Of a stretch of DNA of 9,525 nt, positions 1 to 5,380 are shown in pieces. The notes below the pieces were generated by a model. That model did no database searches and was not told where the DNA came from. It worked only from the letters and a program-made list of their open reading frames with translations. The translations under genes were made by a program, and so were the position numbers. This stretch comes from UBA1723 sp045642085 (GTDB lineage Bacteria > Bacteroidota > Bacteroidia > Bacteroidales > Paludibacteraceae), in contig JAZUIF010000028.1 in assembly GCA_045642085.1 (NCBI GenBank), positions 1 to 9,525 on the forward strand, in the 5' to 3' direction. Position 1 is the first letter of the stretch. The number at the start of each line of letters is the position of its first letter.

Positions 1-21
1 GAATGAAATCGATAATTGTTT

Positions 22-196
22 GATTAATGATTAACGATTAATGATTAACGATTGATGATTAATGATTAACGATTGATGATTAATGATTAACGATTGATGA
101 TTAATGATTAACGATTGATGATTAATGATTAACGATTAACGATTGACGATTAACGATTGACGATTGATGATTAACGATTAATGATTGACGATTGAC
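22..196. repeat. Heptamer array ATTRAYG upstream of the four-helix bundle gene
   Basis: About 25 uninterrupted 7-bp units fit ATT(A/G)A(C/T)G: ATTAATG, ATTAACG, ATTGATG and ATTGACG. In the middle the units form a higher-order 21-bp period (ATTAATG, ATTAACG, ATTGATG) repeated about four times, as expected from slippage or unequal recombination of a multi-unit block. The 3' part is less ordered. The array ends about 28 bp before the start codon at 225, so it lies where a promoter would be, and I see no clear TTTG/TAnnTTTG pair for that gene. It is not a CRISPR array because there are no unique spacers. Positions 1-21 are too short to assign. Confidence 0.9.
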
Positions 197-224
197 AATA
201 TAAATAAATTAAATAGGATTGTAA

Positions 225-656
225 ATGAGGTACAAAAGAAAACGAGGAAATTTATCTCCTCTTTTAACTGAAGCTCAGAAGCAAAAGGGGCAAGTTCAAG
301 ATTTGTCTTATGATTTTGCTTGTAGAATAACTCGATTGTATCAGTATCTTACGGAAGATTCTGATTATAAGGAGTTTGTGATGGCAAAACAAGTGTATAG
401 AAGTGGAACTTCGATTGGTGCTAATATTAGAGAAAGTCAGCATGCTCAATCAGAGGCAGATTTTTTATCAAAAATGTCCATTGCGTATAAAGAAGCTGAT
501 GAAACTAATTATTGGATTAATCTTCTTCATGATAATGGTTATATCAATGATGCTGCCTTCTCTTCTATTGATGTTGACATCCAACGAATTCTTAAATTAC
601 TGACTTCAATTGTGAAGTCTACAAGAAATAAAATTAATTCGATAAAAGATAAATGA
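225..656 (+). CDS. Four-helix bundle protein (S23 / IVS-encoded family)
   Basis: This 143-residue protein matches the small four-helix bundle family first found encoded in 23S rRNA intervening sequences and common as stand-alone genes in Bacteroidetes. Diagnostic stretches are the helix-1 segment YDFACRITRLYQYL (29-42), YRSGTSIGANIRES (58-71), the acidic/aromatic run EADFLSKMSIAYKEADETNYWINLL (split here as EADFLSKMSIAY at 77-88 and KEADETNYWINLL at 89-101), and a C-terminal helix ending in a Lys-rich tail. The first 25 residues are a basic extension beyond the usual core. The family's biochemical role is not established; known members form helical oligomers. The gene is AT-rich compared with the sugar-nucleotide gene 49 bp downstream, lies between two simple-repeat arrays, and may be cotranscribed with that gene. 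The family call is firm, the function unknown. Confidence 0.9.
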   Translation: MRYKRKRGNLSPLLTEAQKQKGQVQDLSYDFACRITRLYQYLTEDSDYKEFVMAKQVYRSGTSIGANIRESQHAQSEADFLSKMSIAYKEADETNYWINLLHDNGYINDAAFSSIDVDIQRILKLLTSIVKSTRNKINSIKDK

Positions 657-662
657 TAGGGC

Positions 663-697
663 TTTAATCATTCATCTTTAATCATTCATCATTCATC
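663..697. repeat. Short tandem repeat between four-helix bundle gene and manC
   Basis: Two perfect 14-bp units TTTAATCATTCATC (663-676 and 677-690) are followed by a half unit ATTCATC (691-697) and then ATATCATT up to the manC start. Read on the - strand the half unit is GATGAAT, so this is a heptamer array related to the one at 22-196 but in the opposite orientation. It fills nearly the whole spacer between the two genes and leaves no room for a normal promoter, which suggests read-through from the upstream gene or a promoter further upstream. Confidence 0.8.
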
Positions 698-705
698 ATA
701 TCATT

Positions 706-1731
706 ATGAATCACGTAGTTATTATGGCGGGTGGTATTGGCTCACGTTTCTGGCCTCTTTCCACTCCTGAATTTCCAAAACAGTTTATTGATATCTTAGG
801 TTGCGGCCGTACTCTTATCCAGCTTACTGTCGACAGATTTAAGGGTGTGTGCGAGGATACAAATTTCTGGGTAGTCACTAATGAGAAATATGTGGATATC
901 GTCAAAGAGCAGATCCCTGCTATCCCGTCGAGCCATATTCTTGCTGAACCTGCCGCTCGCAACACTGCTCCTTGTATCGCTTGGGCTTGCTGGTGTATCC
1001 GTCAGGAGGATAAGGATGCTAATATCGTGGTGACTCCTTCTGATGCGGTTGTGATGAACCCTATGGAGTTCCAACGCGTCGTGAAGAATGCTCTTAATTA
1101 TACTTCTGATAAGAATGCTATCGTGACTATCGGTATCAAACCTAATCGTCCTGAGGTGGGCTATGGCTATGTTCAGGCTGCTGATGCTGTCGACGGGGAG
1201 ATTCATAAGGTCGCAGCATTCAAGGAGAAACCTAATCTTGAGACGGCTAAACAGTATCTTGCAGCTGGCAATTATCTATGGAATGCTGGTATCTTCGTCT
1301 TTAATATCAAGACGATGACAGATGCTTTCTCTAAATATAAGGCTAATATAGCTGCCGATATGGATAAGATCGTGTCGACAGGCGACGTGAAGGGTGTCTT
1401 CCCAACATGCGAGAAGATTTCCGTCGACTTTGCTATCATGGAGCCAGCCGCTACAGAAGGTCTTGTCTACACTCATCCAGCTGATTTCGGATGGTCCGAC
1501 CTTGGCAATTGGCAGTCGCTACACGAGAAATTGAATAAGGATGTCGACAATAATGCTTCAGTCGGCAATGTTAAATTCTTTGAGTCGAAGAACAATGTCG
1601 TCCATATGGAGAATGCCAAACGTGTTGTCCTTCAAGGTCTTGACGGCTATATCGTATCGGAGAAAAACGGCCAGTTCTTGGTTTGCAAGAGAAGCGAGGA
1701 GCAGAGAATCAAGGAATTCTCAGCGGAGTAA
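706..1731 (+). CDS. manC: Mannose-1-phosphate guanylyltransferase (GDP-mannose pyrophosphorylase)
   Basis: Cytoplasmic enzyme that makes GDP-mannose and pyrophosphate from GTP and mannose-1-phosphate, the precursor for mannose, fucose and related sugars in capsule, O-antigen or glycoprotein glycans. The N-terminal nucleotidyltransferase signature is MAGGIGSRFWPLSTPEFPKQ (7-26). Further family landmarks are AEPAARNTAPCIAWA, VTPSDAVV, RPEVGYGYVQ, FKEKPN, LWNAGIFVF, VDFAIME and GWSDLGNW. At 341 residues it is the short single-domain form without the C-terminal phosphomannose isomerase domain of bifunctional proteins. The ATG at 706 places the signature at its usual distance from the N-terminus. 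The stop TAA at 1729-1731 runs directly into a TAACG-type repeat. Its GC content is clearly higher than that of the four-helix bundle gene before it, as expected for a core gene. The function is confident; the symbol is by family. Confidence 0.95.
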   Translation: MNHVVIMAGGIGSRFWPLSTPEFPKQFIDILGCGRTLIQLTVDRFKGVCEDTNFWVVTNEKYVDIVKEQIPAIPSSHILAEPAARNTAPCIAWACWCIRQEDKDANIVVTPSDAVVMNPMEFQRVVKNALNYTSDKNAIVTIGIKPNRPEVGYGYVQAADAVDGEIHKVAAFKEKPNLETAKQYLAAGNYLWNAGIFVFNIKTMTDAFSKYKANIAADMDKIVSTGDVKGVFPTCEKISVDFAIMEPAATEGLVYTHPADFGWSDLGNWQSLHEKLNKDVDNNASVGNVKFFESKNNVVHMENAKRVVLQGLDGYIVSEKNGQFLVCKRSEEQRIKEFSAE

Positions 1732-1771
1732 CGTTGACGTTAACGTTAACGAAAACGAAGACCATAACGAA
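1732..1771. repeat. Degenerate hexamer tract directly after the manC stop
   Basis: The tract starts immediately after the manC stop codon with CGTTGACGTTAACGTTAACG, a period-6 series of GTTRAC units. It then degenerates into CGAAAACGAAGAC / CATAACGAAAACGAAGAC. The stop codon TAA is itself in phase with the TAACG unit. An equivalent tract follows the stop of the Rpn gene (3054-3111), and a remnant follows the epimerase stop (6894-6915). Confidence 0.8.
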
Positions 1772-1808
1772 AACGAAGACGGGGGTGACCTCGTCTTTGT
1801 TGGTTTTA
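1772..1808 (+). terminator. Strong hairpin with GTGA tetraloop and T-rich tail, copy 1
   Basis: The left arm is 1772-1784 (AACGAAGACGGGG), the loop 1785-1788 (GTGA, a GNRA-type tetraloop) and the right arm 1789-1801 (CCTCGTCTTTGTT). All 13 positions pair, two of them as G-T (1775-1798 and 1782-1791). The tail GGTTTT follows. These wobbles pair only in a + strand transcript. The shape and place, 40 bp after the manC stop, fit an intrinsic terminator, although the T tract is short and split. The surrounding 45 bp (1772-1816) recur without change at 3112-3156. Confidence 0.7.
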
Positions 1809-1810
1809 AA

Positions 1811-1937
1811 TGGTTGAGGGTTGAGGGTTGAAGGTTAGGGTTAAGGTTAGGGTTAAGGTTAGGGTTAGGGTTAAGGTTGAGGGTTGAGGGTTGAGGGTTG
1901 AAGGTTGAGGGTTGAGGGTTGAGAGTTGAGGGTTGTA
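1811..1937. repeat. G-rich mixed 6/7-mer array (GGTTGAR and GGTTAR)
   Basis: Blocks of 7-bp units GGTTGAG/GGTTGAA flank a block of 6-bp units GGTTAG/GGTTAA at about 1834-1877. The hexamer block resembles TTAGGG-type telomere sequence by chance of composition. G runs are on the coding strand (GGG at 1881, 1888, 1895, 1909 and 1916). The sequence then leaves the repeat into a short unique stretch at 1938-1960, which shows no recognisable element. On the - strand the array gives long stop-free frames rich in Asn, Pro, Gln, Ser and Thr, which are artefacts. Confidence 0.85.
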
Positions 1938-1960
1938 GGGGCTGGCCTTGTGCTTGCCCA

Positions 1961-2080
1961 AACGATTAATGATTAACGATTAACGATTAACGATTAACGA
2001 TTAATGATTGAGGGTCAAGGTTAAGGTCAACGTCAAGGTTAAGGTCAACGTCAAGGTCAAGGTTAACGTCAAGGTCAACG
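1961..2080. repeat. ATTAACG heptamers followed by GTCAAS/GTTAAG hexamers
   Basis: About seven ATTAACG/ATTAATG heptamers, of the same type as the array at 22-196, run from 1964 to about 2010. They pass into hexamers GTCAAG, GTTAAG, GTCAAC and GTTAAC up to 2080. Four repeat types (1732-1771, 1811-1937 and the two here) therefore follow one another between manC and the Rpn gene, each uniform inside and sharply bounded. Confidence 0.85.
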
Positions 2081-2127
2081 ATTTCAAATTTTGTTATTCA
2101 TTCCTCGTGATTTAAAGTAAAAACAAT

Positions 2128-2135
2128 TATCTTTG
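2128..2135 (+). promoter_or_regulatory. Bacteroidetes -7 element for the Rpn gene
   Basis: TATCTTTG matches the Bacteroidetes -7 consensus TAnnTTTG at all six fixed positions and lies 45 bp before the start codon at 2181, giving a leader of about 40 nt. I see no convincing TTTG 19-23 bp upstream: the nearest TTTG (2090-2093) is too far. The element lies just outside the repeat array, so the Rpn gene probably has its own promoter and does not depend on read-through from manC. Confidence 0.55.
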
Positions 2136-2180
2136 CGAAAGGAATAAAAATTAAAGATAAAAGTTACAAATAGTAATGGT

Positions 2181-3053
2181 ATGGAAAATACAGACTACAT
2201 CAGATTCGACTGGGCCATCAAACGAATGTTGCGTGACAAAGCGAATTTCGACATCCTTGAAGGACTCATTTCAGTGTTGTTAAATGAAAAAGTGAAGGTG
2301 ACGGAGGTTCTCGAGAGCGAGAGCAACCAGCAGACCGTGCTTGAAAAGTTCAATCGTGTCGACCTAAAGGTGAAATCCGAGAATGACGAGATATTCATAG
2401 TGGAGGTACAGGTGACGCGCGACCTTCATTTTATGAGACGCATCCTTTATGGCACAAGCAAGGCTATAACCGAACATATTAATCTAGGTCAGTCGTACAA
2501 GGATGTGAAGAAAATCTATTCAATCAACGTGCTATATTTCGATCTTGGAAAGGGAGATGATTACCTGTATCATGGCAAAACCACTTTCACTGGATGTTTC
2601 AAAAAGGATGAACTGGTGGTGAAGCATAAAGAGATTGAGGCGTTGGAAGGTGATACCAAAGCTCGATTCGTCGATACAGATGTATTCCCTGAGTACTATC
2701 TCATAAGAATCAACAAGTTCAACGAGGTGGCAAAGACTCCGATTGAGGAGTGGATCCAGTTCCTTAAGGATGGCAAGATTCGAAAGGACACTACGACTCC
2801 AGGATTAAAAGAGGCGGAGGAGAAATTACGTATTTCCAGTATGAATGAAAGCGACCGTAAGGAGTATTTCGCCCATATTGACGCTATTATGTCGCAAAAT
2901 GACACAATAGAAACATACAAAGCGGAAGGTAGAGCTGAAGGCGAACGAGATACAAATATTAAGAATGCCAAGAGACTTAAACAACTGGGAATCGATTTCG
3001 AAATCATATCCAAGGCGACGGATCTTTCTGTCGAAGATATAGAAATGATTTAA
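2181..3053 (+). CDS. Rpn-family PD-(D/E)XK nuclease / putative transposase
   Basis: This 290-residue protein belongs to the Rpn (recombination-promoting nuclease) family of PD-(D/E)XK enzymes, often annotated as putative transposase. The N-terminal FDWAIKRML (9-17) is the usual opening helix. The nuclease core shows RVDLKVK with Asp61 and IFIVEVQV with Glu75 and Gln77, the expected D...ExQ metal site. The aromatic YYLIRINKF block (172-180) follows. The C-terminal KAEGRAEGERDTNIKNAKRL helix and LGIDFEIISKATDLSVEDIE (269-288) form the typical Gly/Glu-rich tail and helical motif. Length and all core residues are intact, so it may be active. Known Rpn proteins cut DNA and raise recA-independent recombination; some are proposed to act in defence. 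It stands alone between two repeat blocks, downstream of manC. Whether it moves itself cannot be seen: no terminal inverted repeats or target duplications were found. Confidence 0.9.
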   Translation: MENTDYIRFDWAIKRMLRDKANFDILEGLISVLLNEKVKVTEVLESESNQQTVLEKFNRVDLKVKSENDEIFIVEVQVTRDLHFMRRILYGTSKAITEHINLGQSYKDVKKIYSINVLYFDLGKGDDYLYHGKTTFTGCFKKDELVVKHKEIEALEGDTKARFVDTDVFPEYYLIRINKFNEVAKTPIEEWIQFLKDGKIRKDTTTPGLKEAEEKLRISSMNESDRKEYFAHIDAIMSQNDTIETYKAEGRAEGERDTNIKNAKRLKQLGIDFEIISKATDLSVEDIEMI

Positions 3054-3111
3054 CGCTAACGTTAACGTTAACCATAACGCTGACGTTAACCATAACGTTA
3101 ACCATGACCAT
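3054..3111. repeat. GTTAAC/CATAAC hexamer tract directly after the Rpn stop
   Basis: The tract begins at the stop codon itself (TAACGC, TAACGT, TAACGT) and continues as period-6 units GTTAAC, CATAAC, GCTGAC and CATGAC up to the hairpin at 3112. It is the counterpart of 1732-1771 after manC. The two tracts differ in exact order while the hairpin after them is identical, so the tracts change faster than the hairpin. Confidence 0.8.
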
Positions 3112-3148
3112 AACGAAGACGGGGGTGACCTCGTCTTTGTTGGTTTTA
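3112..3148 (+). terminator. Strong hairpin with GTGA tetraloop, copy 2
   Basis: This copy is base-for-base identical to the copy at 1772: left arm 3112-3124, loop GTGA 3125-3128, right arm 3129-3141, tail GGTTTT 3143-3148. It lies 58 bp after the Rpn stop codon. The 45-bp identity ends exactly where the G-rich array begins on the right and one base before the hairpin on the left. The likely role is transcription termination or protection of the 3' end. Confidence 0.7.
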
Positions 3149-3149
3149 A

Positions 3150-3470
3150 ATGGTTGTAGGTTGAGGGTAGAGGGTAGAGGTTAAGGTTAGGGTTAAGGTT
3201 AGGGTTAAGGTTAGGGTTAAGGTTAGGGTTAAGGTTGAGGTTGAGGGTTGAAGGTTGAGGGTTGAAGGTTGAGGGTTGAAGGTTGAGGGTTGATGGTTGA
3301 GGGTTGAGGGTTAGGGTTAAGGTTAAGGTTAGGGTTAAGGTTAGGGTTGAAGGTTGAGGGTTGAAGGTTGAGGGTTGAGGGTTGAAGGTTGAGGGTTGAA
3401 GGTTGAGGGTTGAGGGTTGAGGGTTGAGGGTTAAGGTTAGGGTTAGGGTTGATGGTTGATGGTTGATGAT
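3150..3470. repeat. Long G-rich 6/7-mer array
   Basis: This is the longest array in the window, about 320 bp. It runs from GGTTGTAGGTTGAGGGTAG into GGTTAG/GGTTAA hexamers (about 3180-3236), GGTTGAG/GGTTGAA heptamers (about 3237-3310), a second hexamer block (about 3311-3350), a second heptamer block (about 3351-3430) and a last mixed part ending in GGTTGAT units. At 3407-3430 four GGG runs are separated by three TTGA loops, a textbook G-quadruplex pattern on the coding strand. 3471-3511 is unique sequence leading to the 37-bp repeat. Confidence 0.9.
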
Positions 3471-3511
3471 TGTTTCGTAGGGAGCCCACATCTGTGTGAT
3501 CCGTGTTCGTT

Positions 3512-3548
3512 AATTTTCCGAATCGTTTTCCGGTAATTTTTAGTTCAA
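3512..3548. repeat. 37-bp dispersed repeat, copy 1 (upstream of rhuM)
   Basis: This 37-bp segment, starting AATTTTCCGAATCG and ending GTTCAA, aligns without gaps to 7319-7355 with 31 of 37 identical bases. It lies 31 bp before the RhuM start; the other copy lies 117 bp before the UDP-glucose dehydrogenase start. It overlaps the proposed upstream promoter element of the RhuM gene. The origin is unknown; a decayed dispersed repeat is the simplest reading. Confidence 0.7.
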
Positions 3549-3567
3549 AATATTTTTTATATTTTTG
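3537..3567 (+). promoter_or_regulatory. Bacteroidetes-type promoter for rhuM
   Basis: TATTTTTG at 3560-3567 is a full match to the -7 consensus TAnnTTTG. TTTT at 3537-3540 (three of four matches to TTTG) is spaced 19 bp upstream. Transcription would start near 3574, only a few bases before the ATG at 3580 but a comfortable distance before the in-frame ATG at 3598. This argues for 3598 as a possible true start. Confidence 0.5.
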
Positions 3568-3579
3568 TCATGAAAATTT

Positions 3580-4611
3580 ATGACAAAAGATAAAGATATG
3601 GAACAGGATAGTAATATGATTATTTATACTACCGATGATGGAAAGGTTAATCTTGACGTTCAGATTGATAATGATTCTGTTTGGTTGACTCAACAGCAGA
3701 TCGCACTTCTTTACGGAAAGGCAAAATCCACAATTAGTGAACATTTGACTCATATTTTTGATGAAGGTGAACTTGACCCATTAGTGGTTGTTCGGGAAAA
3801 CCGAACAACCAATCAACATGGTGCAGTTGCTGGTAAAACTCAGGATAATATCACACGATTTTATAATCTCGACGCGATTATTGCCGTCGGATTTAGAGTC
3901 AGATCAAAACAGGGAACACTTTTCCGCCAGTGGGCTATAGAACGACTTAATAATTATATAGTCAAAGGTTTTGATATTGATTCAGAACGACTTAAAGGAA
4001 ATGGCGGAGGACAGTATTGGTATGAACTTCTCAATACAATCAAGGATATTCGTTCATCAGAGAAAGTTCTTTATCGTCAAGTGTTAGACCTTTATGCAAC
4101 ATCAATAGATTATAATGCGTCGGATAAGGAGACTCTGCTATTTTTCAAAATGGTTCAAAATAAACTTCATTTTGCTGTTCACGGACAAACTGCTGCAGAG
4201 GTTATTTTCAATAGGGCCGATGCAGAAAAGGACTTCATGGGATTAACTACTTTTAGAGGTACTCATCCAACGAAATCCGACGTCGTTGTCGCAAAAAATT
4301 ATTTGAGCGATACAGAACTTCGTAAGCTAAATAACATGGTGTCTGGTTATTTTGATTTTGCTGAAAATAGGGCTATCGATCAAATTCCCACAACAATGCA
4401 TGATTACCGTGTTATGCTTGATAATATTTTATCAGCTGGAGGAAATGAGGTTTTAAGAGATGCTGGTTCTGTGACAACTGAGCAAGCTAAAGAAAAGGCA
4501 ATTGAGGAATATCGCAAATTCCAAGTTCGTACGCTTACTCCTGTCGAACGTGCTTATATTGCTACTCTTGAGGGAGAAGCAAAGAAAATTAAGGGTAGAT
4601 CAAAATATTGA
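3580..4611 (+). CDS. rhuM: RhuM-family protein (virulence protein RhuM)
   Basis: This 343-residue protein is a full-length RhuM-family member, named for a Salmonella pathogenicity-island gene and widespread as accessory DNA. An N-terminal phage-antirepressor-like DNA-binding part is visible: IIYTTDDGKVNLDV, then VWLTQQQIALLYGKAKSTIS (34-53), EHLTHIF, and YNLDAIIAVGFRVRSKQGTLFRQWA (split: YNLDAIIAVGFRV 95-107, RSKQGTLFRQWA 108-119). The C-terminal RhuM domain shows AVHGQTAAEVIFNRADAEKD (199-218), GLTTFRG, AKNYLSDTELRKLNNMVSGY (238-257) and a final helix EKAIEEYRKFQ. The start may be 3580 or the in-frame ATG at 3598; the promoter position favours 3598. The gene is AT-rich and stands alone between repeats, suggesting acquired DNA. 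A perfect 10-bp hairpin lies inside it at 3786-3810. The biochemical role of the family is not established. Confidence 0.9.
   Translation: MTKDKDMEQDSNMIIYTTDDGKVNLDVQIDNDSVWLTQQQIALLYGKAKSTISEHLTHIFDEGELDPLVVVRENRTTNQHGAVAGKTQDNITRFYNLDAIIAVGFRVRSKQGTLFRQWAIERLNNYIVKGFDIDSERLKGNGGGQYWYELLNTIKDIRSSEKVLYRQVLDLYATSIDYNASDKETLLFFKMVQNKLHFAVHGQTAAEVIFNRADAEKDFMGLTTFRGTHPTKSDVVVAKNYLSDTELRKLNNMVSGYFDFAENRAIDQIPTTMHDYRVMLDNILSAGGNEVLRDAGSVTTEQAKEKAIEEYRKFQVRTLTPVERAYIATLEGEAKKIKGRSKY
3786..3810 (+). other. Perfect 10-bp inverted repeat inside rhuM
   Basis: GGTTGTTCGG (3786-3795), loop GAAAA (3796-3800), CCGAACAACC (3801-3810). All ten pairs are Watson-Crick and five are G-C. It encodes part of VVVRENRTTNQ, between the DNA-binding part and the YNLD block. 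A perfect 10-bp stem with a 5-nt loop is not expected often by chance in AT-rich coding DNA. It could be a binding site for the protein itself, an RNA hairpin that slows translation, or coincidence. Confidence 0.6.
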
Positions 4612-4614
4612 TTA

Positions 4615-4742
4615 ATGGTTGAAGGTTGAAGGTTGAGGGTTGAGGGTTGAAGGTTGAGGGTTGAAGGTAGTAGGGTTGAGGTTAAGGTTAGGGTTAAGGT
4701 TAAGGTTAGGGTTAAGGTTAAGGTCAACGTTAACGTCAACAT
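4615..4742. repeat. Repeat array after rhuM
   Basis: The array begins within four bases of the rhuM stop with ATTAATGGTTGAAGG, then gives GGTTGAA/GGTTGAG heptamers (about 4617-4664), GGTTAAG/GGTTAG hexamers (about 4677-4722) and GTCAAC/GTTAAC hexamers (about 4721-4742). The order of repeat types is that of the other arrays, but the GNRA hairpin cassette is missing here. Confidence 0.85.
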
Positions 4743-4763
4743 TAAACGAATTATGAATTATAT

Positions 4764-4793
4764 TTTGATTTTCTCCAAAAAATTGTAATTTTG
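4764..4793 (+). promoter_or_regulatory. Near-consensus Bacteroidetes promoter with no protein gene behind it
   Basis: TTTG at 4764-4767, spacer of 18 bp, TAATTTTG at 4786-4793: all fixed positions of TTTG / TAnnTTTG match, with a spacer one base shorter than the common 19. Transcription should start near 4798-4801. The next protein start on this strand is 1 kb away (5829), while a hairpin begins exactly at the expected start site. Confidence 0.6.
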
Positions 4794-4797
4794 TAAC

Positions 4798-5003
4798 CAA
4801 ATTTCGCTAAAAATGCGGGATTTGTAATTAATTAAAATATTAACATAGCAGTATCAGCTATCATTGTGGTATTCCTGAACAAAGCTACCAACTTGATTTC
4901 CAGAATAATACCACGTCTATGATGGATGACTTTGGCATTGTGTGCCGGGGTCTTGTCCAGACGTTTCTAAGTATAAAGATATTCTGATTCTCATATCTTT
5001 ATA
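4798..5003 (+). ncRNA. Candidate structured RNA
   Basis: Five consecutive stems follow the promoter at 4764-4793. (1) 4798-4807 pairs with 4815-4824, 10 bp including two G-U. (2) ATAGC 4845-4849 with GCTAT 4857-4861. (3) GTGGTATT 4866-4873 with AATACCAC 4907-4914. (4) A long hairpin 4914-4963: CGTCT with AGACG, GGAT with GTCC, GAC with GTC, TTTGGCA with TGCCGGG, loop TTGTG; it contains four G-U pairs and small bulges. (5) TATAAAGATAT 4972-4982 with ATATCTTTATA 4993-5003. Stems 1 and 4 hold only in a + strand transcript because their wobbles become A-C on the other strand. No protein frame fits. The 3' end is uncertain; the length of about 200 nt is an inference. It could be a small RNA or part of a long leader; I do not recognise a named family. 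Confidence 0.4.
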
Positions 5004-5372
5004 AATTAATGTATAGAAACAATATCCTTTAGAACGAAGAGAATCATTCTCAAATTAAAATCCATTATTTTCAGAAAAGGGATTCTATCCTTTAGAATTT
5101 CATTGGCTATTCGTGTCGACAGGTGGGGCTTTTCCTAAACGGTCCTTTTGTCGATTCCGATGCACGCCTAATGTACGTCGTCGTGTGCCAATCCCTATAA
5201 ATCCAAAACTGTCTCTGGTTTTGGCATCTCCCTTTTTCTGTTAATCCCATTTCATTTTTAGAGTTTAGAATCTGATTCTAAATTTGCGAAGCATATAAAG
5301 GATTTAATTGTTTATTTTTGTAAAGTTTTGAGTGCTAGAGTTTTGTATGTATTTTAATTGAAACGTAACTCA
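5004..5372. other. Gene-free stretch with palindromes and a GC-richer block
   Basis: No convincing gene. Seen here: a 12-bp direct repeat TATCCTTTAGAA at 5023-5034 and 5086-5097; the palindrome GAGAAT-C-ATTCTC at 5039-5051; TTTAGAAT (5264-5271) with ATTCTAAA (5275-5282); and a GC-richer block 5110-5240 with TCGACA/TGTCGA (about 5117-5145), GCACGC 5162-5167 with GTGTGC 5183-5188, and CCAAAAC 5203-5209 with GTTTTGG 5218-5224. TGCCAA (5186-5191) could instead pair with TTGGCA (5221-5226), so two of these stems are mutually exclusive with a third. TATTTTTG at 5313-5320 matches a -7 element without a well-spaced partner. A 47-codon - strand frame (5250 down to 5107) is possible but unsupported. 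Confidence 0.45.
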
Positions 5373-5380
5373 TAAATAAT

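Noticed and set aside
22..196. CRISPR array
   Set aside because: The units are contiguous 7-mers with no unique spacers, and no cas gene is present.
1541..1831. 96-codon + frame overlapping the manC 3' end and the repeats
   Set aside because: It is out of frame with a confident gene and its tail is translated repeat sequence.
1811..1937. Telomere-like sequence suggesting a linear replicon or eukaryotic DNA
   Set aside because: The TTAGGG-like units are internal, mixed with 7-mers and flanked by bacterial genes with bacterial promoters.
2181..3053. Insertion sequence carried by the Rpn gene
   Set aside because: Although such proteins are called putative transposases, no terminal inverted repeats or target-site duplications are visible around the gene.
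2826..3491. Long - strand frame (221 codons) rich in NPQPSTL/NLQPSTF repeats, and similar frames at 3229-3489, 4554-4742 and 4612-4800
   Set aside because: These are translations of the 6/7-mer DNA arrays on the opposite strand; a 7-bp repeat without stops is open in all three phases. The 221-codon frame also runs antisense into the intact Rpn gene.
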